Below, in pieces: positions 12,769-24,697 of a stretch of DNA of 64,000 bases. Where the stretch lies: NCBI GenBank assembly GCA_027886175.1, contig JAJNNQ010000075.1, positions 1,281,001-1,345,000 of the forward strand, written 5' to 3'. Source of the stretch: Phylloscopus collybita (lineage: Eukaryota > Chordata > Aves > Passeriformes > Phylloscopidae). The translations under genes were made by a program, and so were the position numbers. Positions within the stretch are counted from its first letter, which is position 1. Each line of letters begins with the position of its first letter. The notes beneath the pieces are model-generated. The model was not told the DNA's origin, did not search any database, and was given only the letters and a program-made list of their open reading frames with translations.

Positions 12769-13435
12769 TGTTGAAAGCAGCTGGGGAGATGTTCTTCTTT
12801 ATCTCTTGTAACTCTGGGGGAGGGGGACAGATGCCTTCTGATAAACCGTTCAAACCAGGTGGGGCAGTGTTTCTTATCTCTTTCGCCATCTGTCCTCCCT
12901 GCAGGGGGATATTTTCTGCTAATGGGCCATTAAGGCTCACCAAGGACATGACACATTCCATCATCCCATTGTGAGATGCTCCACCCAGTAGGGGGAGCCA
13001 ACCTGGATTCTTACCTGGATAAAAACTGAGATGTAGGAACACAAAGTATCTGGTTCCACCGGATTCCCAGAGGAAGACTGGACCCTTCTCACCATTACTG
13101 GACCCTTTTCTACAGGATCATCTCTACTCCAACAGAACCACACCTGCCACTCCAGGAGGACTCACTTTTGGACTGCTTCCAACACCCTGACCAACAGGGT
13201 GTCAGGTTGTAGCTCTGACTCTGTCAGGGTTTTCTAGGATTGTTTGTTTGTTAGTTTGGTTTTGTTTTCTACTACATTTTTATTGTTAATATTCCTATTA
13301 AAGAACTGTTATTCCTATTCCAAATCTTTGCCTGAAAGCCCTTAATTGCACAATTATAATTTGGTGGGGGGTGAGGGGTTTATATTCTCCATTCTAAGGG
13401 AAACTCCAGCTTCCTTGTCTTTCAAAACCGAGACA
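12769..13435 (+). mobile_element. Solo LTR, ERVL-like (about 667 bp)
   Basis: The segment begins TGTTGAAAG and ends GAGACA. It has a TATA-like ATAAAAA at 13019-13025, a T/G-rich region and an ATTAAA signal at 13297-13302. The 3' part (Met-less, non-coding, ending in a GGGGTTTA stretch and a polypurine-poor tail) resembles LTRs of songbird ERVL elements that I recognise by overall pattern. No clear target duplication is visible and no gag or pol sequence adjoins it. I am fairly sure it is an LTR and less sure of the class and exact ends. Confidence 0.7.
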
Positions 13436-13673
13436 TTTTGGGAAGAAAAACCCTGAAAGTCCAACTGGCTTTGCAATCCAGCCACTGCATGGCTGAGTTC
13501 CCCTCTCAAAGGAACACCAGGGCCTGCTCTGCCACAGGCACCCAGGGAATTACGGTTTCCCTCCTCCCAGAATCAACCTTGCTGCTCCCATTGCGTTCCT
13601 TTTGCCACAAAAACCCACAGAAAACAACAGAACCTTTGAATGGAAGGTTTTATTTAAAATTTTCTCCAGGTTC

Positions 13674-14160
13674 ACAGAATGACTGAGTTTGGAAAAGACC
13701 TCCAAGACCATCAAGTCCAGCCTTCAGCTGAATTCCTACCACGTCCACTAAACCACACCATGAAGTGCAAGGTCAGCCTGGTTTTTCTGAATGCTTCCCA
13801 GGATGGTGAAGTGTTCCAGCCTTTCCTTGGGCAGCCTGTTCCACTGTTCAGTCACTCTTTCAGCGGAGAAATTTTTCCTAATATCCAACCTGAGCCTACC
13901 CTGGTGCAACTGGAGGCTGTTTCCCCTTTTCCCATCTCACATTTCCCAGGAGAAGAGGTTGACACTCACCACACCACAGTCTCTTTTCAAGGGAATTGTA
14001 GAGACACAGAAGGTCCCCCCTGAGACTCCTTTTCTCCAGGCTGAGCCCCCCCAGCCCCCTCAGGTGCTCCTGGTGCTCCAGACCCTTCCACAGCTCAGTT
14101 CCCTGCTCTGGACACACTCCAGCCCCCCAATGTCCTTCTTCTCATGAGGGCACCAAACTC
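13674..14160 (-). mobile_element. CR1 fragment, older subfamily, about 490 bp
   Basis: A minus-strand copy carrying the GAAATTTTTCCTAATATCC block, the CAGGCTGAGCC region and a stretch homologous to the family's AAGGACATTG block at its far end (ATGTCCTTCTTCTC). It starts about 240 bp after the ERVL-like LTR ends. Confidence 0.88.
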
Positions 14161-14988
14161 ACCCCAGGATCAGAGATGCCTCACCAGTGCCCAGCATTGG
14201 GATTCCATGAACTTCAATCAAGTCCAGAGCTGTGTTTCTCAAAGCCAGGAACAGTTTTCCTCACATTATGTTGGTCTTTTCCTGGATTTATCCAGAGCTG
14301 GGGGTTTTATCTGTTGTGCCCTCTCCAGCTCTGGAGCAGATGGCTCTGACAGGGCTGTTCCAGAGCTGGGGATTTGGGAAGATGGATATTTCCCAGCCCT
14401 GGGCAGTGAGATGGAGGATCTGCCCCAGAACTGGGAGTGCTGGGAGACACCTGCAGCTGCTCAGTGCTATCAGCATTCTCATTAACCAGCATTTAATGGG
14501 CTTGCTAATTGCCAGCTAGTAATGAAGTGTACAGGAGTGTCAGATTTACTGAGCAACTTCTGGGATCTGGGAGCTTCCAGTTTCATGGAAATATGGATGA
14601 TTCTTGCTTTTTTCCCTCATTTAGAAGATGTCTTTCAAAAGAACCAACAAATGGTAAATCCTGATTTTCAGCAAACTCTGCTGTCTGTTTCTGTCTCAGA
14701 GATTCCAGGGAATACTCAGTCCACTATGTCCACTTTTAAACTCCCAGTGAATATAATTATTTCCACTTTTTGGAACTACTGTCTTATTTCAAGGCTAAAT
14801 TCAACCAAATTCAATTTCCAACACTTTGATTCATGCAACTTTCTCTTGCATAACTCAAAATTATAAAGCTTGCCCTCCTTGCTATCTCAGATACTGTGTT
14901 AAATGCTGAAAAGCTACACGAGAAAACTGCTCCTTATCCACTGGAATGAACTGGTGGGATTTTGCACCTTAAAATTAATACAGGATCT
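14161..14988. other. No gene seen
   Basis: 14161-14500 has a CAGAGCTGGG-like motif repeated loosely (14291, 14328, 14363). The rest is AT-rich unique DNA. Confidence 0.55.
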
Positions 14989-15242
14989 TGGAATCATGGA
15001 GTTCTTTGGGTTGGAAGGGTCCTTATATCATCCAGTTCCATCCCCCTTCCATGGGGGTGGCACCTTCCACTATCCCAGTTGCTCCCAGCCCTGTCCAGCC
15101 TGGCCTTGGACACTTCCAGGGATCCAGGGGCAGCCACAGCTGCTCTGGGAAACTTGTGCCAGGGCCTCACCACCTCCAGAGTAAGGAATTTCTTTGCAAA
15201 ATCCCATCTAAACCTACTCTCTTTCGGCCCATTTTCCCTTGT
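14989..15242 (-). mobile_element. CR1 LINE 3' fragment
   Basis: Minus-strand copy with tail GGAATCATGGAG followed by GGTTGGAAGGGTCC, GGCCTTGGACACTTCC and CATCTAAACC blocks. Confidence 0.9.
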
Positions 15243-15664
15243 GATAAAAACATTGAACGATATTTGCTCAGAATCTTCTCTTGATGTGATTTCAACGAAG
15301 ATAAAAATCACTGCAGATCCTTCCCTCCACATTCAAATTAGAATTTTCTGGACTGAGACAGATTTTAATTGATGTAAGATGTGTGTTTTTGTTCCTTTCT
15401 TTGGCAGAGGCCTCAGTCCTGAAGGCACCTGATTACAATCCAGTGGAACCAAAGTAGGTTTTATCATCATGACTTTCTTTATCACTCAGACATGAAATCT
15501 CCTTGAACAGATAACAGGTTTCTTTGATGAGCCCCACTTTCCAGGGAACAAAGTCATCTGGTGCTGGAGAGATATTTTTAACTTTGAATTTTCTATTTTG
15601 GTGAACTTCTGAGTTAACAGGGATTTTGCTTGTTGAGGATCAGACTTTACAGTCCAGCATGTAC

Positions 15665-15725
15665 CACATAGCATCACAGAACACCCTGAGTTGCAAGGAG
15701 CTCACAAGGACTTGATGAAATGTCC
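15665..15725 (-). mobile_element. Short CR1 tail
   Basis: About 60 bp that resemble a CR1 tail, with CATCACAGAACACCCTGAG and GAGCTCACAAGGAC in the right order. Confidence 0.5.
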
Positions 15726-15914
15726 ACAGCCGCTCATTCCTTTGGAAGGTCTCCAGTTTTATGAAAATGTGTTGAGAGGAATTCAATCCCAAAACATCTC
15801 CTAAAACTCTTTTAATTTCTCTAAGAAGTTGGAATATCAACTTCCATGCTGCTGGAATTCTCCAGTACTTCATTGCAACACCTGTGGCCTCAGTTGGTAA
15901 AAATTGAAGTGGAG

Positions 15915-16012
15915 TAACCTGGTCTGGGAAAGTGTCCCTGCCCATGGCAGAAGGCTGGAATTAGATGATCTTGAAGATCCCTTCCAACCTAAACCCTTCC
16001 ATGATTCTATAA
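15915..16012 (+). mobile_element. CR1 tail fragment
   Basis: The last 100 bp of a plus-strand CR1: CCTGCCCATGGCAG, AGATGATCTTGAAG and ATGATTCTAT tail. Confidence 0.88.
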
Positions 16013-16058
16013 ATATTTATAGGTTAAATCTGTTGCATATTTACTGCCATAATGGCAG

Positions 16059-16106
16059 GCACTGGGAATATTGCAACCAATCCAAGTGCACTGGGAATAT
16101 TGCAAC
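16059..16106 (+). repeat. Tandem duplication, 29-bp period
   Basis: GCACTGGGAATATTGCAAC occurs twice, at 16059 and 16088, just after a CR1 tail. Confidence 0.85.
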
Positions 16107-17139
16107 ACTCAGCCTATGGATTTTCACTGCAAAGCCTGGGGTTCACAAATGATGGGAGAATTTTGGTGCCTCCAGGTGTTACAGCCCTTCTCCTTCTACA
16201 TAAAGGGATTTACAGCTCCATTTTGTCAGGCCAAATGTGTGTTTAGGCGGTGTTCTCAAACAGTGGCTCCCCCATCACGCCTAATAAAATGTAAAATATA
16301 AAAATACACAGTCATTTCCGTGATATGTTCTCTGCAGCCGGAACACCGCAATGTTCTCTGAAAATTCAGGAAAAAGGGGTTATTTTCTGCTTCCTTGTCC
16401 CCACGATCCAGAAGGCAGAGCAAAGGTTGACTGCTGTGCCACTTCCAGCCCCGCTTCTTCTCCGTGTGCAGAGAGAGAGAGAGATGCAATTTTCTTATTG
16501 GCACAGCAAAGTGCTGAACTCCTCAATCTGTTTGTCCTTTTCTGCAGCAGCACCTCCGCTTGGTAAATAACCCGGGGATGGGAGCAATCAGAGCAGTGAG
16601 GCAAAGCAAAGTTATTATGAACTTGTTGAAATGTATGAGGGATGTAAAATGTGAGATGGAGAGGAAAAGGAAAAAAAAAAAAAAAAAGAACGTCCCAGGG
16701 GCACATTTCATTGCTCAGGAGGCATCAGGTTGAATAAGTTACAAATAAGCTGTCATCTTAAAAGGTACCAGACACTGACGCAAGTGGAAAGTTAAAACAA
16801 CAAGCTCTTTGAGTATTACAGCCAGCAGCTTTTGGTGTTTCAGTGCAGCCCTGAAAATTGAATTGTGCACTGTGCATTGGCAGTCACTTCTCTGCTAGAC
16901 AACTCGTATTTTGATTTTGTTTGGTTTTTTTTTAAGCTCTGGATGGTCTCTGGTTCTGACTAAACTGGGGATACCGGCCGGAATAAAATTTCCAGAACTT
17001 TGTTGCTGGTAGGTTTGTGGCCTAAGAAGGTCAGCTTAACTTGTGGTGATTACCCCACTGTCTGCACACAAGAAAACATGGGTTTATTCCAAGCTTTGAA
17101 AAGAGAGTTGAACTACAGGTTGCAGGAGTATTTGTAGAT

Positions 17140-17285
17140 CCACCCCTGGAAGTGTCCAAGAGGTTGGATGTGGCTTGGAGCAACCTGGTTTAGTGGAAGA
17201 TGTCCCTGCCCATGGCAGGGGTTGGAACAAGATGATTTTCCAGGTCCTTTCCAAACCAAACCATTCTCTTATTCTTTGATTCTCT
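17140..17285 (+). mobile_element. CR1 tail fragment
   Basis: A plus-strand copy of about 145 bp starting in CCCTGGAAGTGTCCAAG, with an internal deletion after it, and ending in a degenerate ATTCTTTGATTC tail. Confidence 0.88.
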
Positions 17286-17774
17286 TAGTCTACTTTGAAC
17301 CCTGTCTTAACACCTTTCCCTCTACAGCCATTTTTGCAAATTTCCAGTCTTTATCAAAAGTTCCCCCTAAGTTTGCTGGCAAATACAGAGAGAGACATAA
17401 ATCAGATTTAATCTAAAGTTTTTAAATTCTGTCCTCTCTCAGCTCCCTTCAGGATTTGTCCAAGGGCTGAACTTTTATCTCGGCTCACTCAGGAACAGAG
17501 AACTCAGTGTGCTCCAATCCCTTATGCTCTAATCCTTAACACCAGAGCATTTGTCTGTGTAAGAGAACCCTTTCTCCAGCTTGGAACAAGTTTTGGAACC
17601 CGAATTTGGATGTAGAGGGACTGTAGCATTAATGGTTCCAAGGTTCTCTTCACTGAATGAGAACTACCAAACCCTAGAATGGGAAAAAATGGAAGAGATG
17701 GGTTTATTTCCAGACCTATAATGTGTGATCAGAAGGCTGAGGGACCCTCAGCCTGGAACACTGTCTCCATCTCT

Positions 17775-18268
17775 GGGGATTCTGACATAAGAAGGACATG
17801 GAACTGCTGGAACAAGTCCAGAGGAGGCCCTGGAGGTGCTCGGAGGGCTGGAGCCCCTCTGCTCTGGAGCCAGGCCTGGGAGAGCTGGGAATGCCCAACC
17901 TGGAGAAAGAAAGGCTCCAGTGAGACCTCAGTGCCCCTTCCAGTGCCTAAAGGGGCTCCAGGAGAACTGGAGAGGGACTTGGGACAAGGGATGGAGGGAC
18001 AGGACACAGGGAATGGCTTTTAATTGACAGAGGGCAGGGATAGATGGGATATTGGGAAGGAACTCGTGGGTGTGAAGGTGGATTGGCCCTGGCACAGGTT
18101 TTCCAGAAAAAGCTATGGCTGCTCCATCCCTGGAAGTGTCCAAGGGCAGGCTGGATGGGGCTTGGAGCAACCTGGGATACTGGAAGGTGTCCCTGCCCAT
18201 GGCAGGGGTTGGAATTCCATGATCTTTTAAGGCCCCTTCCAGTCCAAACAATTCCATGATTCTGTGAC
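17775..18268 (+). mobile_element. CR1 LINE 3' fragment, about 495 bp
   Basis: A long plus-strand copy with GGACATGGAACTGCTGG, CTCCAGGAGAACTGGAG, GATGGGATATTGGG and CCATGATTCTGTGA blocks in order. It is one of the best-preserved copies here. Confidence 0.93.
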
Positions 18269-20564
18269 TGTAGAAGCCACAAGTTTGCCCTCCAGAAGAA
18301 AGTTGTGAAGAAACTTCCTAATGCCGAGATGAGTCAAATGGTGGCACCGATTTCCCAGGGATTTCAGTCTCTTTGAACAGAATCCTTAATATCAGCTTAG
18401 ACTGATTTTTCCAGGAATGAGGAAAGCCACGCAAACATGACAGAAGAGACAAACACCTTCATAAATTCAGGCTCTCAGATTTAGGCTCCACTCAGATGAA
18501 AACTGCTCTGGAAAATAGAGTCACGTCTCACTAGTTATTTATTGGGGCTGAACCAAGAGACCAGATCAGTATCAAATAAAACCCTCAAGGTGAAGCTGAA
18601 TGTGCCAGGCACCACTGAGTACAAAGGGATTATTTTTCCATTGTTTCGTAGCTCACAAATTTGATTTCCTGCTCTGCAGCACAGAGCAGAAGTTGCCCTT
18701 TCTGGCTATAAACAAGTTAGGGAAAGGAAAAAAAAGAAAGATTCTTCCCCCCAAACTCTGCTCTCAGGCTCATCAAGATCAATCTGGGCAGCCCTCAGGA
18801 ATTTGCATTCCATTTCTGCAGTGGATACCTATTCTTAGCTATTTTCACATGTGTTTTAATATGCAAGCAGCACCTTTCTCATCTCCTCAGCCGAGACTCT
18901 GACATTCCCAACTCTCCCTGTGAACCGTGGAAGTGTTTTCCCCCTGGTGTGGTGCAGGGATGGCTCGTGCTCCACTTAGCAGTGAGGCAGAAATAGAGGT
19001 GTGCACACGCCTGTAAGTCCCCTTTTAGAAGGCAGAAAATCCCAGTTCCTCCAGCACCTCCAAGTCCACTCCATGAATCTCAAGTGGGAATTCTGTCTCG
19101 GCGGGGCAAAAACTTTGGAAATTATGCACAGATTGAGGAGCTTTGCTGGAAAAAGTGGGGCAACCCAGTGTTATTTTAAAATTATGTCTTCGTAGCTGGT
19201 TGACTTGCTGTGATATTTTCTGCAGCTTTCACACCTTTCTGGCTGACCAATTTATTAAGGCCTGTGCATGGAATAATGAAAGGAATTTCTAACCACTCTG
19301 AATATTGATGTGCCACGGAGAAATAGGCTTCCAAATGCTTTCTGGAAGGGGGAAACTTTATCAGGGCATTTATAAAAGTATCATGAAGTTGCTTCAGATC
19401 CTGCATCTTCATGTCTGATAAACACATTTTCCAACCCAGAAATGAACCCCTTAACAGGAGAATTTTGTGGAAAATGGTTTTATTATTTTCCTTGTGGTCT
19501 GCAGCAGAAAGAAAAAGCCCAGTAGCCTATTTTGCATAGAGTCTGATCAAACATTGTTTTCCTCTGGTAAACTGGAAAGTTGATAATGCTTTCACTAGAA
19601 GGGAATGTTTCACTTCAGTGCCCAGATTTTGATTTATGTTCAAAAGTACTTCTGATGGAATAAATGTCATTTCGAATCAGAAAATCAAAATATTTTTTAA
19701 ATGAGAGGATGCATCTCCTACACATTTTCTGCTTCCCGCTGTTTTTTTTTTGTTTGTCTGTCTGAGACCAACTAATTTGTGAAACTAAGACAAACTCTGG
19801 AATAATTTTGAATTTACAAAATAGGCATTTTTCATCTGTTTTTAGCATAAGAATTCAGGTTCAGTGGAAACTTCTAGTGGCAAGAGTGACTCAGCACTGA
19901 CCAAATGCTCTTCAGAGCTGTGACCTCACATCAGTGTGTCTGGCACATAACGTTGGGACTATCAGAGGTACTATATTATCAATTTGAAAGCCCATGACAC
20001 TCTTAATTACCATTTAAATATGCCTTAGTTAAATTTCTTACCATGTTAAATTGTAATGAGAGATGAAAATCTTCAATCAAAGCTCTGTTTTTAGTAAATT
20101 CCAGAAGGTCTCTGATTTATACACAAGAACTCTGATTAAATGTGGCCTTCGCTCTCTCTCTGTGTCAAATGAGCTGATGCCAAAAAAAAGGGGCATTTGG
20201 AGTTGCTTCTAAATTCAAATTATCCCCAATTCCAGCTTTAATAAAGATCCTGTCATCCGAATTAGTGGTTGATTGAATTAAACAGAACAGACTCAAATCC
20301 ACTGCTCCTTTTCCAAACCATCTCTACAAACAAAAAAACAGCCTTCAAGTTGCCTTTGAAATCCCTGGAATTCTTCCTTTTTAAACCCCTGGAGTGCATC
20401 CCTTAGAGAAATACTGGCTCTTGCTATTTTCTGGTAGGTTTGTAGCGTGTCCCCTGGACAGACAGGACTTCTCCAGAGACAAGATGGTTTCTCCATGATT
20501 TTGGTGTTCTGAAATGTGTCTGGATTTTCCAGGCAAGTTTATAGGGAAGGAAGGCAGTTACTTA
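18269..20564. other. No gene seen; repeat-poor
   Basis: About 2.3 kb without CR1. 19200-20300 is AT-rich and free of simple repeats except a T run at 19742-19750. A candidate for conserved noncoding sequence by exclusion only. Confidence 0.5.
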
Positions 20565-20805
20565 TCATGGAATCATGGAATCATGGAATCATGGAATAGA
20601 ATTGTGGTGTGGTTTGGGTTGGAAGGCACCTTCAGGACCATCTCGTTCCAACCAGGTTGCTCCAAGCCCCATCCAGCTTAGCCTTGGGTGCTTCCAGGGA
20701 AGAGGCAGTCACATCTGCACTGGGCAACCTGTGCCAGACCCTCATCTGAGTGCAGCTCTTCCTCCTAAAACCTGATTTAATTCTCTCCTCTTTCAGTTTG
20801 CTGGC
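20565..20805 (-). mobile_element. CR1 LINE 3' fragment with expanded octamer tail
   Basis: A minus-strand CR1 whose 3' end carries four perfect TCATGGAA octamers (20565-20596), followed inward by GGTTTGGGTTGGAAGG and CCAAGCCCCATCC. The octamer array is the diagnostic CR1 terminus, here longer than in the neighbouring copies. Confidence 0.9.
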
Positions 20806-21450
20806 ACCTGCCTGGATGGAGCTGGGCACCCTGAGAAAGTGGGGTGAAGGTGCCCTTCAGTTATTTCCAGAAGCACTTGGAGTTGGTCAAGTTGGTCACC
20901 CAAATCATTGACAAGAATTTATCCATTGTGGGTGGGCTAAGGCACACCACGTCTCCTTGTGCCTGAGGATTCCCACCAGCTCCATACTTGGGTGGGTCCC
21001 TTGGGGTGGGACAGGGAGTTCCATAAGGAAAGAAATAAAACTAGGAGAGGTCAGGACCTGGGTTGGGTAGACAGATGGGAAAGACCTAGGAAGAAAAGCT
21101 GAAGTGTGACACGAGGTGCCATCAACAAAGATATCCATTTCTATTTTTATTTTTATTTCCATTTTCATTTTCATTTTCATTTTTTATTTATTTCTATTAT
21201 TGTTGTTGTTGTCAGTTATGATCTATAAATTTAGAAGGTTTCTTATCCTGTAAGCTCATTTTTAGGGATTTTATTATTTATTATCTTGTTTTAGAGCTGT
21301 GTGCCCAACACAGTGTCTGGGCTGGACTGTGGCAGGTAAGAGAAATGGAGGTGTTCCTGGGCAAAAGATCACATCAGGAATTGCACATCCTTAATTTTAT
21401 AGCCAAGCTATCAAACCCATCAGAATGATGAGATATTGTAGCCCTGGTTT
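20806..21450. other. No gene seen
   Basis: Unique sequence leading through the (ATTTTC)n repeat and a TTG repeat near 21199-21212 to the 21456 LTR. Confidence 0.55.
21136..21192 (+). repeat. (ATTTTC/ATTTTT)n repeat
   Basis: Hexamer array of about nine units; the minus strand reads as Lys-Met/Ile repeats, a false frame. Confidence 0.88.
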
Positions 21451-21455
21451 GTGCC

Positions 21456-21731
21456 TGAGATGTTTTGGTTTTTTGAAATTCTTTTCCCAGGGAATTTTCT
21501 GCAGACAAGAGACATGTTTTTCTAACTGTAACTTCGTTTACATTCCTTTCCCCAGGAGGGACTTCTCCTTGATGTCCCTTTGGTCTGACCAATGTGATTG
21601 AAGAGGTTTGTCTCTGTTTCACCAATTGAATTGGTCTGTGTAGAATAGTATAAAAAGGAGACACATCCCAAAAATAAAAGAGTCATTTTCAGCCTCTGAA
21701 GTTGGAGCCTGTGTCATCGTGGTGTACAACA
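21456..21731 (+). mobile_element. Short solo LTR (276 bp), alpha/ERVK-like
   Basis: The proposed element starts TGAGATG, ends ACAACA and is flanked by GTGCC at 21451-21455 and 21732-21736. It has two CCAAT-type motifs, a strong TATAAAAA at 21649-21656 and AATAAA only about 17 bp later (21673-21678). That compact layout and short length are typical of alpharetrovirus-like avian LTRs. The terminal inverted repeat is weak, so the 5' end could be placed differently. Confidence 0.6.
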
Positions 21732-22105
21732 GTGCCAGGACATTGCAGATTTTACCCTCTGCACAGGAGTTTTAAGCAGTTTGGATCTCTGGGGGATTTG
21801 TGACATCCAGCTGGAAGTTCTTTGGGCAGGCAGGGTTTAACCCACCTCAGTCTTGCCTCAGTTTGCAGCAACAAAAAAATGTTAACAGCTAAAATCTCTG
21901 CTCCTGTGAAAGAAATGGGGAGTGGGGACCCTTCTCTGTCTTCAGGGAGGACCTTGACTTGGCTGCTTTCTTGGCAATCTAATGCCATTCAGGATGGACT
22001 GTGTCCCTGGAATTACGAGCTTGGAGGAGTTTGGGTTGGGATCCACCTCATCTCATTTCAGAGAACTCCATCTGAGCTGGTCACATTCAGTCCCCTTTAC
22101 AATAA

Positions 22106-22560
22106 AATCATGGAATGGTTTGGGTTGGAAATAAACTTTAAATGAACTTTTGGCCTTTAAATAAACTTTAAATGAACTTTTGGTCAAGGTCCAAGCTCCT
22201 GCTATGACTGGGGTCATCTTCCACCAGATCATGTTGCTCACAGCCCTTCCAGCTGACCTTGAATGTTTTCTGGGATGAAAATTTCTCTGGATAACCTCAT
22301 CTGGTGTTTAACCACTCCCACCCCAAAAGATTTATTTCAGTCTAAACCTCCCCTCTTTCAGTTTAAAACCATCACCCCATGTCCTGTCCTACACACCCTA
22401 CTAAAAACTCCGTTTCCCTCTTTCTGATAAACTCCCTTTAAGTATTGCAAGGCTTCAATAAGTTTTTCCTGGATCCTTCTATTTTCCCAATAAATAACCC
22501 CAACTCTCTCAGCTTTTCCTCATTGGAGCAATACTCCATTCCTCTGAAGGAACCAGATGA
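22106..22560 (-). mobile_element. CR1 fragment, degenerate, with internal tandem duplication
   Basis: A minus-strand copy beginning ATCATGGAATGGTTTGGG. It is interrupted by two tandem 30-bp units starting ATAAACTTTAAATGAAC (22131-22160 and 22161-22185), then continues through TTTCAGTCTAAACC, CATGTCCTGTCC and CTCTCTCAGC blocks. Confidence 0.8.
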
Positions 22561-22640
22561 GTGAAACTTTTAGGATTCCTCCAGCATTAGAGCCTTTTCC
22601 AACGCCCATACGGAAAAGGTTCAGGCTGTTTGCATGCTGG

Positions 22641-22795
22641 GAATCACAGGATCCTTTAGGCTGGAAAAGACCTCAAAGAGCCCAACCTTTCACTGATCCC
22701 CACCCTGCCACCCAGCACATGGCACTCAGTGCCACATCCAGGCGCTTCCTGAGCACCTCCAGGGATGGTGACTCCTCCACATCCTGACCCTGCAA
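22641..22795 (-). mobile_element. CR1 fragment, older subfamily
   Basis: Minus-strand copy with GAATCACAGGATCC, GGCACTCAGTGCCACATCC and CACCTCCAGGGATGGTGACTC, matching the older-subfamily 3' end. Confidence 0.85.
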
Positions 22796-23524
22796 TGTTC
22801 TTGCCCCAGAATGAGCTGAAAAAAAAGCCCGTTTAGGTGTGAGCTGCTCACCTCGCTCCAAGTTCTCACCCAGCCCTGAGTTTCACAGCCTCAACTCTTC
22901 TTTCTTGTCCCAAAATCCTAGGTGTCATCAGACAGCCCTGGAGGTGATGGTGCCTGCCAGACTTGCTGGGGCTGCAGGAGGAGACACTTGTCACTCACCC
23001 AGCAGGAAGGTGGCCCTCACAAAACAAAGCTTTTCTGCCGTGACCTACATTGCCAACAGCCACCCACCCCACGTGTGGGCTGTGTCTCCTGCTGGGGGAA
23101 GCCCAGCAGCTGCGTGGGGGCTTCATCCCAATTAGTTTTCACGTTGTCAGCGAGACAAGGAGACATCCTGGCATGTCCTGCATGACAGAATCCTGCCAGC
23201 AATAGAGACTCCTACTGCTGCTGGGGAAATGTAATTTGTTAGCAAGGCTGGCCACAGTTTTACAGATATTTGTGCTATTTTGTGGAAAGGCTAATTTTAT
23301 TTTAAGAATGTGTATCTGCCTCTAAGCTTGGGTATCTATAGCCCCCTCTGCATACAATACTTGGCTGGCATTTCTCAAACTCAGCCACTTAATTAACAGA
23401 AGTTTGGGTGTTTGTTTTTTTTTAATCCCTATGTGTTATCAGTTACCAGCCTGTACCCTTCCATCTTAGGGAGTAAAGATGAAACCCCAGGCCCCTGCTC
23501 AGAGGTTTAATCATCAGGAGACTG
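22796..23524. other. No gene seen
   Basis: GC-moderate sequence to 23200, then AT-richer unique DNA. The 98-codon frame at 22839 has no recognisable family. Confidence 0.55.
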
Positions 23525-23672
23525 GATTCCACATCCCTGGAAGTGCTCAAGGCCAGGCTGGACAGGGTTTGGAGCGAGCTGGTTTAGTGGAAGGTCTCCC
23601 TGCCCTTGGCAGGGGGTTGGAATTGAGAGGATCTTTCAGGTCCCTTCCAATCCAAACAGTTCTGAGCCTATT
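23525..23672 (+). mobile_element. CR1 tail fragment
   Basis: Plus-strand tail from CCACATCCCTGGAAGTG to AACAGTTCTGAG. Confidence 0.9.
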
Positions 23673-24451
23673 GCTGTTATTTCTGTGTCGCTGGAACCAG
23701 GTGAAGGGGGAGAGTGGACTCTCACTGCCTACAATACCCAGAAGGAAAGGGCAGTATCCCAGAATCCACAAGATCCTCCCTACCTGTGGTGGGTCATACC
23801 CAGAGCTCCAAAAAACACCACCTTGGTGAGGGTGTGGCCTGGAACCCCCCCCCAAAAATGGTTCAGATTTCACTCTTAGGCTTCATCATCCATGGGAGAT
23901 GCCAACTGCTGCAGTCCACATTCCCTGTGTAATCTTCCTGTCTTGTCCTGTCCTAATGGACACAACAACCCCCTGGCACTCACTTCTGCTTGCTTTAAGA
24001 AGGTGGGGAAATTACAGCCTTTCTACATCCTGGAGAGATTCTGGAAAGAGAAAAAAAAAATGGTTGGTTAAAAATAACCGGGCTGTGGATTTGCAGGCAA
24101 AACTGTGCAATTAGTTGGGGTCTGTTACTCAAGGCTGTGAGAAGAAAGTGAAATGCAGCAGATGGGGGAAGACTCAGCACACACAGAGTTTGCTTGTCTT
24201 CAAAACTTTCCAACAACATCTTTTTTTTTCCATTTTTATTCCTCCTTTTCCTTCTGGCTGTTGCTTGCTGATCACAGTCATATGTTTGGAATAAATCAAA
24301 AGCCTAATAAATGCACAGTTTATCAGCTGCTGGGAGGTTTTAGAGGTGGTTTCTCTTCCCTCTACCTTGTTAATCATCAGGGGAAGCTTTATTTGGATTA
24401 TCACTGAACTTCACCCTTAATTTGGGGCAAAAAAAAAAAAACCAAAAAAAC
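23673..24451. other. No gene seen
   Basis: Unique sequence with short A, T and C runs only. Confidence 0.55.
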
Positions 24452-24697
24452 ACGAAAGGAGGGTAGATTAGATTAGGTATTAGGAAGAAATTCCTCCCTG
24501 TGGGCGTGGTGAGGAATTCCTGGTATGGAATTCCCAGAGAAGCTGTGGCTGCCCCATCCCTGGCAGTGTTCCAGGCCAGGCTGGATGGAGTTTGGAGCAA
24601 CCTGGGATAGTGGAAGGTGTCCCTGCCCATGGCAGAAGACTTGGAAGTGGATGATCTTCCAGGTCACTTCCAAACTAAACCATTCCATGATTATCTG
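24452..24697 (+). mobile_element. CR1 LINE 3' fragment
   Basis: Plus-strand copy from GGGTAGATTAGATTAGG to CCATGATTAT, with intact CTGTGGCTGCCCCATCC and CCCATGGCAG blocks. It is preceded by A-rich sequence at 24428-24450. Confidence 0.9.

Larger units (their letters stand above)
15243..17774. other. Between listed CR1 pieces: no gene seen
   Basis: Apart from the CR1 tails and the 29-bp duplication, this is unique sequence with an A-run at 16669-16687. Confidence 0.55.
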
